From assembly GCA_019247845.1 (NCBI GenBank), contig JAFBAL010000017.1, positions 1 to 34,746 on the forward strand: a stretch of DNA of 34,746 nt, written 5' to 3'. This stretch comes from Alphaproteobacteria bacterium. Lineage in GTDB: Bacteria; Pseudomonadota; Alphaproteobacteria; Micropepsales; Micropepsaceae. The notes beneath the pieces were generated by a model that had not been told where the DNA came from, did no database searches, and saw nothing but the letters and a program-made list of their open reading frames with translations. Of this stretch, positions 18,213 through 24,751 are shown one piece after another (the first letter of the stretch is position 1; each line of letters opens with the position of its first letter). The position numbers were made by a program, and so were the translations under genes.

Positions 18213-19784
18213 TCAGTTTACCTGCCTTGCGCGTCCTTCCCAATAGGGCGCGCGCAAATCCTTGCGCAGGACCTTGCCCGACGGGTTGCGCGGCAGGGCG
18301 TCTATGAAATCTACAGTTTTCGGCAGTTTATAGCCGGCGATGCGCTCGCGGGCGTAAGCGATGATCTCGGCCGGGACCGCATCAACGCCCGGTTTTTTAA
18401 CCACAATCGCTTTCACCGCCTCGCCCCAGCGCTCGTCCGGAACGCCGATCACCGCCACGTCCGCCACCGCCGGATGGCCCATGATCGCGTTCTCGACCTC
18501 GGCCGGATAGATGTTCTCGCCCCCCGACACGATCATGTCCTTCACGCGGTCGTGAATGTAGAGGTAGCCCTCGGCGTCGAAGAACCCGGCGTCGCCGGTC
18601 GAGAACCAGCGCTGCGGGCACACCGCCTTGGCCGTCGCCTCCCGCTTGTTCCAATAGCCCTTCATGACGTTGCCCGAGCGGATCTGGATCTCGCCGACCT
18701 CGCCCGCGGCGACCGGCTTGCCGTCGGCGCCCACGACGCGGATCTCGTGCCCCGGCGCCGGCCTTCCGCAGGAGCGCAGCTTGCCGCGCGCCGGATCGTG
18801 GTCCTCGGGCAGAAGGAAAGTGCCGCCCCCGGTGGTCTCGGTCAGGCCGTAGACCTGCAGGAAGCCGCAGCCGAACATCGCCTTGGCGCGCAGCAGGACC
18901 TCGTCGGAGATTGGCGAGGCGCCGTAGGAGATGTTCTTCATCGACGAGAAATCGGTCGTCGCGGCTTTGGGGTGCTGCATCACGAACAGGATCAGCGCCG
19001 GCACCAGGAACGCGTAAGACACCTTCTTCGCGCCGATGAGGCGCAGGATCTCGCCCGGATCGGTCTCGCCCAGCACGACGCCGTGCGCGCCTTGCGCCAG
19101 GGTGAGCAGCCCGATGTTCACGCCGGCGACGTGGAAGAACGGCATGGCGATGAGCACGACGTCGTCGGGCGCGTATTGGCCGATGGGCGCGTTGCCCAGG
19201 CAGGCGAAGACCGACAGATAGTTCGCGTTGGTGAGCTGCACGCCTTTCGGATGCCCGGTGGTGCCCGAGGTGTAGAGCTGGATCACGTCGTCCTCGGGCG
19301 CGATAGGCAGCATGGGATCGGCCGCTTCATGCGCGTCGCGCCACGCTTCGTAAGCGGAGGCGGTGCCGTGCTCGCCGTCCATCGCGATGACGGTCTTGAG
19401 CCGCGGGCAATCGGGCAAGATCTTCTCGATGGTCGCGGTGTATTCGCGGCCGACGAAGATCACCTCGCAGCCGGCGTCGTTCAGCACATAGGCGATCTCG
19501 GGTGGCGCCAGGCGCCAGTTGACGCCGACGGTCACCGCGCGCGCCTTGAAGGTGCCGAGCAGCACCTCGAAGAAGCGGTCGCAGTTCTTGCCCAGATAGC
19601 CCACGCGCGCGCCGGGCTTTTGGTCGAGCGCGATCAGGCCCTGCGCCACGCGGCTCGCGCGTTCGTCGAGCTGGGCATAAGTCGTCTGCCGGTCGTTGAA
19701 GTCGAGCGCGACCGCGCCGGGCCGCTCCGCCGCATGCACGCGGCTGATATCGGCGACGGATTCCAGCCGCGAGAAATCGAACAT
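18213..19784 (-). CDS. AMP-dependent fatty-acyl-CoA synthetase
   Basis: 523-residue acyl-CoA ligase of the ANL superfamily: it activates a carboxylic acid as acyl-AMP, then forms the CoA thioester. It has the ATP-binding loop YTSGTTGHPKG (171-181), MPFFHVAG, YGLTETTGGG, the STGDAGFFDAEGYLYIHDR motif, the hinge VKDMIVSGGENIYPAEVE, and the C-terminal catalytic lysine Lys504 in PRNPSGKVLRKDL. Substrate chain length cannot be read from sequence. Start at 19784 (MFDFSRLESV); the longer upstream frame crosses the divergent toxin-antitoxin promoter and is not coding. It fits with the hydratase and acyl-CoA dehydrogenase elsewhere in the window. Confidence 0.92.
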   Translation of the reverse strand: MFDFSRLESVADISRVHAAERPGAVALDFNDRQTTYAQLDERASRVAQGLIALDQKPGARVGYLGKNCDRFFEVLLGTFKARAVTVGVNWRLAPPEIAYVLNDAGCEVIFVGREYTATIEKILPDCPRLKTVIAMDGEHGTASAYEAWRDAHEAADPMLPIAPEDDVIQLYTSGTTGHPKGVQLTNANYLSVFACLGNAPIGQYAPDDVVLIAMPFFHVAGVNIGLLTLAQGAHGVVLGETDPGEILRLIGAKKVSYAFLVPALILFVMQHPKAATTDFSSMKNISYGASPISDEVLLRAKAMFGCGFLQVYGLTETTGGGTFLLPEDHDPARGKLRSCGRPAPGHEIRVVGADGKPVAAGEVGEIQIRSGNVMKGYWNKREATAKAVCPQRWFSTGDAGFFDAEGYLYIHDRVKDMIVSGGENIYPAEVENAIMGHPAVADVAVIGVPDERWGEAVKAIVVKKPGVDAVPAEIIAYARERIAGYKLPKTVDFIDALPRNPSGKVLRKDLRAPYWEGRARQVN

Positions 19785-19854
19785 GGGCGTGCTCCCCGGA
19801 TGTCTTGTTGCCGGGAGTTTAGCGCCGATGCGGCGGGCGACAAGCTGGACGCGC

Positions 19855-19899
19855 TTGCGATAGGCCGGCACAGCGAATAAACTAGTTTGTAAACTAGTT
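19855..19899 (+). promoter_or_regulatory. Promoter and ACTAGT direct-repeat operator of the Phd-type module
   Basis: AAACTAGTT occurs twice, at 19879-19887 and 19891-19899, with a 12-bp period; each core ACTAGT is palindromic. A possible promoter is TTGCGA (19855-19860), a 17-nt spacer and TAAACT (19878-19883), with the first operator copy overlapping the -10. This suits repression by dimers of the antitoxin encoded just downstream. Confidence 0.6.
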
Positions 19900-19910
19900 G
19901 GTTCGCGACA

Positions 19911-20165
19911 ATGGAAAAGACCGTCGGCGCCTTCGAGGCGAAAACCCATTTCTCGTCCCTGCTCGAGCGCGCCGAGCGCGGCGAGGAGATCACGATCACC
20001 CGCCGCGGCAAGGCGGTGGCGAAGATCGTACCGATGAAAAAGCAGGCTAGTCCGGCCGAGACCCGCAAGGCGCTTGCGCAGTTGCGCGCGGAGGGTAAAA
20101 AGCTCGGCATCAAGAAGTTCGACTGGAGCGAATGGAAGGCCTATCGCGACGAAGGGCGGCGCTGA
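19911..20165 (+). CDS. Phd/YefM-family antitoxin
   Basis: 84-residue antitoxin. The N-terminal EKTVGAFEAKTHFSSLLERAERGEEITITRRGKAVAKIVP is the classic Phd/YefM DNA-binding fold (strand, helix, helix, RRGKPVA-type strand). The C-terminal part (LGIKKFDWSEWKAYRDEGRR) is the toxin-binding tail. It is preceded by a repeat operator and directly abuts the toxin gene (stop at 20163-20165, GTG at 20166). The ribosome-binding site is weak. Confidence 0.88.
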   Translation: MEKTVGAFEAKTHFSSLLERAERGEEITITRRGKAVAKIVPMKKQASPAETRKALAQLRAEGKKLGIKKFDWSEWKAYRDEGRR

Positions 20166-20570
20166 GTGGCGGCGTTGGTCATCGACGCGTCCTTCGCGCT
20201 CGCGCTGCTTTTGCCCGATGAGGTCAAGCCGTCGGCTTCAATGTTAGCGCTTCTGGAGAAGGATGGCGCGGTCGTGCCTGCTATCTGGCCTATCGAGGTG
20301 GGCAATACGCTGGTCATGGCCGAGCGGCGCAAACGAATTGCGGCAAGCGCGCTTGATCGTATCGCGGACAGACTGGACGCGTTGCCGATCGGGGTCGACG
20401 AACGGCCGGTTTCGGAGGCTTGGCGCGCCTGCATCGCATTGGCGGTTCGGCATCGCCTCACCGTCTACGACGGCGCCTATCTCGAGCTTGCGAAACGGTT
20501 GCGGCTTCCGCTCGCGACCTTGGACGGCGATCTGCGCAAGGCCGCGAAAGCGGAAGGCGTTACCGTCTGA
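20166..20570 (+). CDS. VapC-like PIN-domain toxin (second module)
   Basis: 134-residue PIN-domain protein with Asp7 in VIDASFALAL, Glu44 in IWPIEVGNTL, Asp102 in VYDGAYLELAKR and Asp120 in ATLDGDLRKAA, the four acidic residues of the nuclease site. It starts with GTG directly after the antitoxin stop. It is more similar in layout to VapC toxins paired with Phd-type antitoxins than to the first module in this window. The 3' end overlaps the convergent small-protein gene by 11 nt. Confidence 0.88.
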   Translation: MAALVIDASFALALLLPDEVKPSASMLALLEKDGAVVPAIWPIEVGNTLVMAERRKRIAASALDRIADRLDALPIGVDERPVSEAWRACIALAVRHRLTVYDGAYLELAKRLRLPLATLDGDLRKAAKAEGVTV

Positions 20571-20856
20571 TCTCGCGCCAATATTCCTCGGCCACGTCCG
20601 CGTCGATCTCGACCTTGGGGCCGACGCCGGCGTAGAGGCGGTCGGCGCCGTCGCGGCGCGGGCCCGATATCCAATACCGGTCTCCCGTCGCGACGTCGAA
20701 ATAGTTGGCCTTGAAGCCCTGGCCGTCGAGGCTCTGGAACTCCCGCTTGCCATAGCGAAGCGTACGCCCGCTCTTGGAGAACGCGACCCGCCCGATACGG
20801 GCGGGTCCGTTCAACGATCGCGACTTGTCCTCGATGTACATGATGCGCGTGCGCAT
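20560..20856 (-). CDS. Conserved small protein of unknown function
   Basis: 98-residue soluble protein: begins MRTRIMYIEDKSRSLNGPAR, has FSKSGRTLRYGKREFQSL, GFKANYFDVATGDRYWISG, and ends DADVAEEYWREIRR. I recall closely similar short proteins in many bacteria, sometimes misnamed as a DXP-synthase fragment, with no established function. No signal peptide or membrane segment. It lies 3 nt after the MATE transporter stop, so it is probably in the same transcript. Confidence 0.75.
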   Translation of the reverse strand: MRTRIMYIEDKSRSLNGPARIGRVAFSKSGRTLRYGKREFQSLDGQGFKANYFDVATGDRYWISGPRRDGADRLYAGVGPKVEIDADVAEEYWREIRR

Positions 20857-20859
20857 GGA

Positions 20860-22272
20860 TCACACCTCCCGGCTGAGCCACCAGAACCGCCACACCATCG
20901 TGATCGCGGCGACCAGCAGCGCGAAGGCTAGGCCGATCCATATCCCCAGGCCCTGCAGGTGGAAGACGAAGCCGAGCAGCACGCAGACCGGGAAGCCCGC
21001 GATCCAGTACGAGCCGCCCGCGATCCACATCGGCGCGCGCGCGTCCTTCAGGCCGCGCAGCGACAGGGCTGCGACGACCTGCAAGCCGTCGAAGATCTGG
21101 AACGCCGCCGCGACGCGCAGGAAAACGGTGGCGAGCGCTATCGCCTCGCCGGCCGCCGCGGTCCCGGACGCGAAATAGAGCTCGGCGATCTGGCGCGGGA
21201 ACAGCGCGAGGATCACGCTCGTCGTCGCCATGAACAGCGTGGCGATGGCCAGCGCGGTATAGCCCGCGCGCCGCACCGCCTCGCGGTCGCCGGCGCCCGC
21301 CGCCAGGCCGACGCGGATCGTCGCCGCCATGGCGATGCCGAGCGGCACCATGAAGGTGTTCGACGGCACGTTCATCGAGATCTGATGCGCCGCCACCGTG
21401 GCCGTGCCGAACGTGCCCATCATCAAGGTCGCGCTGTTGAACAGCATCGCCTCGAACATCATGGTCAGCCCGATCGGCATGCCCAGCCGGAACACCTCGG
21501 CCAGCTTCTCCCAATCGGGGCGGAAGAAGCGGCGGAAGATGCGGTACTGCCGAAGCTTCGGCGTCATCAGCACGATGCCGAGCAGCGCCAGGAACTGGAA
21601 GGTGTAGGACGCGGCGCTCGCCATGGCCGCGCCGACGAGGCCGAGCTTCGGGAAGCCGAAATGGCCGAAGATCAGGAGATAGTCGCCGGCGAAGTTGAAG
21701 CCGATGCCCAGCACCATCACCACCAGCGCCGCATGCGGACGGCCGAGCGCCGTCGAGAAGTTGCGCAGCACCTGATAGAACAGCGAGAAGGGCAGGCCGA
21801 CGCACAAGACCGCGGTGAACAGCCCCGCGCCATGCGCGAGCTCGGCCCGCTGGCCGAGCAGCAGCATCACCTGCTCGGTGAAGAGCAGGAACACCATCAG
21901 CGGCAGCGATACGATCACCACCGACCAGAAGCCCATGCGGATCACCGCGCGCACGCCGGCGCGGTCGTTGGGGCGGGCGCCCAGGATATGCGCCGTCATC
22001 GGCGCCACCGCGGCGACGGGGCCCGCGCCGATCAGCCAGCAGAAGAAAAAGATGGTGATCGCCAGCGCCGAAGACGCCAGCGCGGTCTCGCCGACGCGGC
22101 CCAGCATGACGATGTCGGTCGTCATGATCGCCATCTGCGCGACCTGGGTGAAGATCAGCGGAAAGGCGAGCTTCATCGTCTCGCGCGCTTCCGCGAACCA
22201 CGCGGTCAGGCCGTGGCCCTCGACGCGGACGCCCGCGTTGGACAGATCGAGTTCGGCAATATCAGTCGTCAT
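20860..22272 (-). CDS. MATE-family multidrug/cation efflux transporter
   Basis: 470-residue inner-membrane protein with about 12 hydrophobic helices in two similar halves. Family marks: ETMKLAFPLIFTQVAQMAIMTTDIVMLGRVGETALA in the first helices, FEAMLFNSATLMMGTFGTATVAAHQISMNVPS in helix 7-8, and the start of the second half AMAATIRVGLAAGAGD. MATE carriers export cationic drugs or metabolites using Na+ or H+ gradients; the substrate is not readable. The ATG at 22272 has only a weak ribosome-binding site. Upstream lies a leader ORF and terminator that could attenuate this gene. Confidence 0.92.
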   Translation of the reverse strand: MTTDIAELDLSNAGVRVEGHGLTAWFAEARETMKLAFPLIFTQVAQMAIMTTDIVMLGRVGETALASSALAITIFFFCWLIGAGPVAAVAPMTAHILGARPNDRAGVRAVIRMGFWSVVIVSLPLMVFLLFTEQVMLLLGQRAELAHGAGLFTAVLCVGLPFSLFYQVLRNFSTALGRPHAALVVMVLGIGFNFAGDYLLIFGHFGFPKLGLVGAAMASAASYTFQFLALLGIVLMTPKLRQYRIFRRFFRPDWEKLAEVFRLGMPIGLTMMFEAMLFNSATLMMGTFGTATVAAHQISMNVPSNTFMVPLGIAMAATIRVGLAAGAGDREAVRRAGYTALAIATLFMATTSVILALFPRQIAELYFASGTAAAGEAIALATVFLRVAAAFQIFDGLQVVAALSLRGLKDARAPMWIAGGSYWIAGFPVCVLLGFVFHLQGLGIWIGLAFALLVAAITMVWRFWWLSREV

Positions 22273-22320
22273 GACACGGACTTTTCTTCAAAGAGCCCGG
22301 GCCAGGTCCGAAAGGTGCCA

Positions 22321-22356
22321 AAAATAAAAAACCCTCCGGAGGCTGGCTCGGGAGGG
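22321..22356 (-). terminator. Strong intrinsic terminator between leader ORF and MATE gene
   Basis: On the minus strand, CCCTCC (22356-22351) pairs with GGAGGG (22337-22332), extended by an inner GAG/CTC pairing across one C-C mismatch with a 5-nt loop. It is followed by TTTTTTATTTTT (22331 downward). It lies 28 nt after the leader ORF stop and about 50 nt before the MATE start, so it would end transcripts before the transporter unless bypassed. Confidence 0.8.
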
Positions 22357-22383
22357 GTGAAAACAAGAACGGATCAGGCGGAC

Positions 22384-22476
22384 CTAATGCGCGTTCTCCT
22401 CGCGAACCGATACGGCGACCGCGCCACCCGCTCGGGCGGCGACGACGGCCATGATGTTGAACGACGGACAGCTCAT
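22384..22476 (-). CDS. Possible 30-residue leader peptide upstream of MATE gene
   Basis: A 31-codon ORF beginning MSCPSFNIMAVVAARAGG, rich in Ala (7) and Val (5), ending REENAH before TAG at 22384. A GAGAG-type ribosome-binding site precedes the ATG by about 6 nt, and a promoter-like pair lies about 45 nt upstream. The strong terminator follows closely. The arrangement (promoter, short ORF, terminator, transporter) is that of ribosome-mediated attenuation; the peptide itself is not recognised. It could also be an independent small protein. Confidence 0.5.
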   Translation of the reverse strand: MSCPSFNIMAVVAARAGGAVAVSVREENAH

Positions 22477-22525
22477 CGGTTCTCTCAGATGCTGTTTTCG
22501 GCCCCATGCCGAAGCAGCGCGCATT

Positions 22526-22554
22526 TGGGTACGCCCGGTCGTGCGACAAGTCAA
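22526..22554 (-). promoter_or_regulatory. Promoter for the leader ORF / MATE transcript
   Basis: On the minus strand, TTGACT (22554-22549) and TACCCA (22531-22526) are separated by 17 nt. The predicted start near 22519 gives a 43-nt 5' UTR before the leader ATG (22476). The -35 is good, the -10 weak. Confidence 0.5.
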
Positions 22555-22687
22555 CACTGCGGCATGCATATCGGGCGGCTGTGGCCCGGGCGGCACGCTC
22601 TGCGTCACGGCGGAACGGAACGCCCGCGCAGCCTTGCCCGTCCCGCGGGTGCGTGGCAGCGTCGCCGCATCGTTGGGGACGCTGATC

Positions 22688-23893
22688 ATGAACCGGATTT
22701 TCCTGGCCGCAGCTCTGCTTGCGGCGCTGCCGCCTTACGCGGCCGGGGCCAAGCCGCGGCCGATGCACCGCCTGAACCCCGCGCCCGGCTTCAGCGTCGA
22801 CGTGCCGGACGGCTTCGCCGGCTGCGACGCGGCGACGAACAAGCGGCTCGGCAACGCGCCGCATCTCGTCGTGCTGAACGAGTTCTGCGCCTCCGAGGCG
22901 CACCACCCGGAGCTCGACAGCATCGTCAACCTGGATCCCGCGGTGCCGCTGATGATGGTCATGGGCTATTCGCCCAAATACGCCTTTCCGGAGAAGGTTA
23001 TCGCCGCCGCGACGCCGGAGATATACGCCATCCTCAAGGAAGAGGTCTGCGGCCGGATCCTCAAGGGCTATATCCCGTCCAGCAGCTGCAGCGTCGGTCC
23101 CGGCACGCTGGCCGGTCACAGCGCCTTCGTCGTCGAAGGCAAGGTGCAGCGCGCGAAAGGGCAGCCCGCGGTCGTGCGCGGCTATCTGCTGACGCGCGGC
23201 GACGGCCTGGCGGCGTTCATGTTCGGCGCGCCGTCGCCGGTGGACGACAAGGTGCAGGCGGCGATGAACCGCATCCTCGCTTCGGTGAAGGTCGAGGATC
23301 TTCCGCCGCCGCCGCCGCCGGAGATCGTGCAGCTCGACGCGCTGGGGCTGAAGCTGTCGGTGCCGAAGGGATGGATCGGCTGCGACCCGCAGCACGACAC
23401 CCTGCTCGGCCAGGCGAAGGACCCCTTCGGCAACCGCGACACGGCCTGCCGCAACCTCGACCCCGCGAAGCAGGTGCTCATCTACGATCCGCATCTGCCC
23501 GTCGCCACCTTCATCCACGTCGGGCGCGAGAACGGGCAAAGCGACGTGGACGCCTTTGTGCGCGACCTGGAGCCCGCGGCGCTGGCCGCGCGGCGCGACA
23601 AGGAATGCGCCGACATGGCGGCGCAGTTCACCTTGAAGAACCTGGTCACGAAGTCCTGCGACACGCGCGCCGGCACGATCGCGGGCGAGCCTGCCGAGAT
23701 CGTCGAGTTCGAAGGCTCCGGCATGGGCGAGGGCGAGCGCGTGCCGTTGAACCTCCATGCGCGCATGACCGTCGTGGTGCGCAAGAACGAGGTGTTCACC
23801 GTTTCGCTGACCGCGAACAGCCCGTTCGAGCCCGCGATCGGCAGCGACGCCGAAGCCATCGTGAGCTCGGCCGTCCTGCCGGCGGAGCCCTGA
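22688..23893 (+). CDS. Exported protein with two homologous four-cysteine domains
   Basis: 401-residue secreted or periplasmic protein: signal peptide MNRIFLAAALLAALPPYAAG, then two related domains (about 34-202 and 219-398) joined by a PPPPPP linker (206-211). Each domain starts with a similar segment (FSVDVPDGFAGCD at 35-47; LKLSVPKGWIGCD at 221-233). Each has four cysteines in register: 46, 67, 121, 134 and 232, 254, 307, 324. This points to an internal duplication and two disulfides per domain. The family is not recognised. The start at 22688 is the first ATG before the signal peptide. Confidence 0.8.
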   Translation: MNRIFLAAALLAALPPYAAGAKPRPMHRLNPAPGFSVDVPDGFAGCDAATNKRLGNAPHLVVLNEFCASEAHHPELDSIVNLDPAVPLMMVMGYSPKYAFPEKVIAAATPEIYAILKEEVCGRILKGYIPSSSCSVGPGTLAGHSAFVVEGKVQRAKGQPAVVRGYLLTRGDGLAAFMFGAPSPVDDKVQAAMNRILASVKVEDLPPPPPPEIVQLDALGLKLSVPKGWIGCDPQHDTLLGQAKDPFGNRDTACRNLDPAKQVLIYDPHLPVATFIHVGRENGQSDVDAFVRDLEPAALAARRDKECADMAAQFTLKNLVTKSCDTRAGTIAGEPAEIVEFEGSGMGEGERVPLNLHARMTVVVRKNEVFTVSLTANSPFEPAIGSDAEAIVSSAVLPAEP

Positions 23894-24644
23894 AAACGAA
23901 AACGGCCGGACGCGCAAGCTCCCGGCCGTCTTCGTAGTGGGTCAGTTCGATATCTTCGAGTTTTCCAAGGCCTTCCTCCCGGTCGTCATTGTGTTGCGCG
24001 CGCGCGACATATCCCTGCGTGGCGGCGGGAGCGGGCGGGTCCGTAGGAGAAGGCGCGGGTTTGTTCGTACGCGGAAGGAAATTGGGCGTATGCGGCGGGA
24101 TCTCGGGAAGCGCCACCTCGACGTCGCCGATGTCGCCGTCCTTCTTCCGCGCGATGGCGACGTCGCGCGCGCTCTGGTCGGTGACGGAGAAATAGACCGT
24201 CACCAGCTGCTGGTTTCCCAGCTGCGGATCGCGCGACGACGGGACCGCGCCGACATGGACGCGATAGTCGCCGATATAGGTCGTCGTTCCGGGCTTCACC
24301 GTGAAATGAACTTCGAAGGGATGATAGGGCCTGATCGTGGCGGCGTAGCTGGTGAACTCGAAATTGTCGATCTGCCAGTCGCCGGGCGCGAGATCGAGGA
24401 TCTTCACGACGCCGTTGCCTTGCGCGTCGTCGAAGTCGCGGCTGGTCCTGAGCAGCCAGTTGTGCTGGCCGTACCGCACCGAGTCCTGGTGCTCGCCGTC
24501 CGCCGTGCGGAAGAAGAGGAGATAGTCCTGGAAGTTCGTCTCGGGTCCGGCGCTGACGGTCATGACGACCTTGCCCTTCCCGTCGGCCCAGGCGGACGGG
24601 CCGAAGAGCGTCGCGATTGCGGCTGCGAGAACCATGCGCTTCAT
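23796..24644 (-). CDS. Exported protein of unknown function (3' end uncertain)
   Basis: Signal peptide MKRMVLAAAIATLFGPSAWA followed by a beta-rich domain (about 21-170) including FQDYLLFFRTADGEH, LDLAPGDWQIDNFEFTS, HPFEVHFTVKPGTTTYIGDY and VTVYFSVTDQSARDVAIARK. A Pro-rich stretch (LPRTNKPAPSPTDPPAPA) follows. The PGDW...F.VKPGTTTYIG pattern resembles beta-sandwich exported proteins with no known role. The 282-residue frame runs through a terminator-like hairpin (23902-23929) and about 98 nt into the convergent gene, ending in Arg/Ser-rich sequence typical of antisense reading, so the last 40 or so residues may not be real. A strong promoter puts the ATG at about the transcript start. Confidence 0.7.
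   Translation of the reverse strand: MKRMVLAAAIATLFGPSAWADGKGKVVMTVSAGPETNFQDYLLFFRTADGEHQDSVRYGQHNWLLRTSRDFDDAQGNGVVKILDLAPGDWQIDNFEFTSYAATIRPYHPFEVHFTVKPGTTTYIGDYRVHVGAVPSSRDPQLGNQQLVTVYFSVTDQSARDVAIARKKDGDIGDVEVALPEIPPHTPNFLPRTNKPAPSPTDPPAPAATQGYVARAQHNDDREEGLGKLEDIELTHYEDGRELARPAVFVFRAPPAGRPSSRWLRRRCRSRARTGCSRSAKR
23893..23929 (-). terminator. Palindromic terminator between convergent genes
   Basis: ACGGCCGG (23902-23909) and CCGGCCGT (23922-23929) form an 8-bp stem. On the minus strand it is followed by TTTCGTTTT (23901 downward), a good T-rich tail; on the plus strand only a short mixed tail follows. It lies 8 nt after the stop of the plus-strand gene, yet inside the open frame of the minus-strand gene, whose real 3' end is therefore uncertain. 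Confidence 0.65.
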
Positions 24645-24650
24645 GGAAGA

Positions 24651-24679
24651 ATGTTAGGAAGGCCGCCGCCGCGCGTCAA
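24651..24679 (-). promoter_or_regulatory. Promoter giving a probably leaderless mRNA for the exported protein
   Basis: TTGACG (24679-24674), a 17-nt spacer and TAACAT (24656-24651) on the minus strand, with only 6 nt (TCTTCC) between the -10 box and the ATG at 24644. There is no room for a ribosome-binding site, so translation from a leaderless transcript is likely. Confidence 0.6.
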
Positions 24680-24751
24680 CGCAGCGCCCATTGCTATTCG
24701 CAGGCGCGGCCATAGACTTTCTCCATCGCTATCGCCATCCGGAGAAACCCC

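Noticed and set aside
22384..22689. 101-residue minus-strand frame upstream of the MATE gene
   Set aside because: The promoter-like pair and a ribosome-binding site support only the internal ATG at 22476; the upstream part lies before the predicted transcript start and shows no domain.
20959..23937. 992-residue open frame on the plus strand
   Set aside because: Antisense to the MATE gene and out of frame with the exported protein gene; low-complexity Arg/Gln/Asp/His-rich sequence with no recognisable domain.
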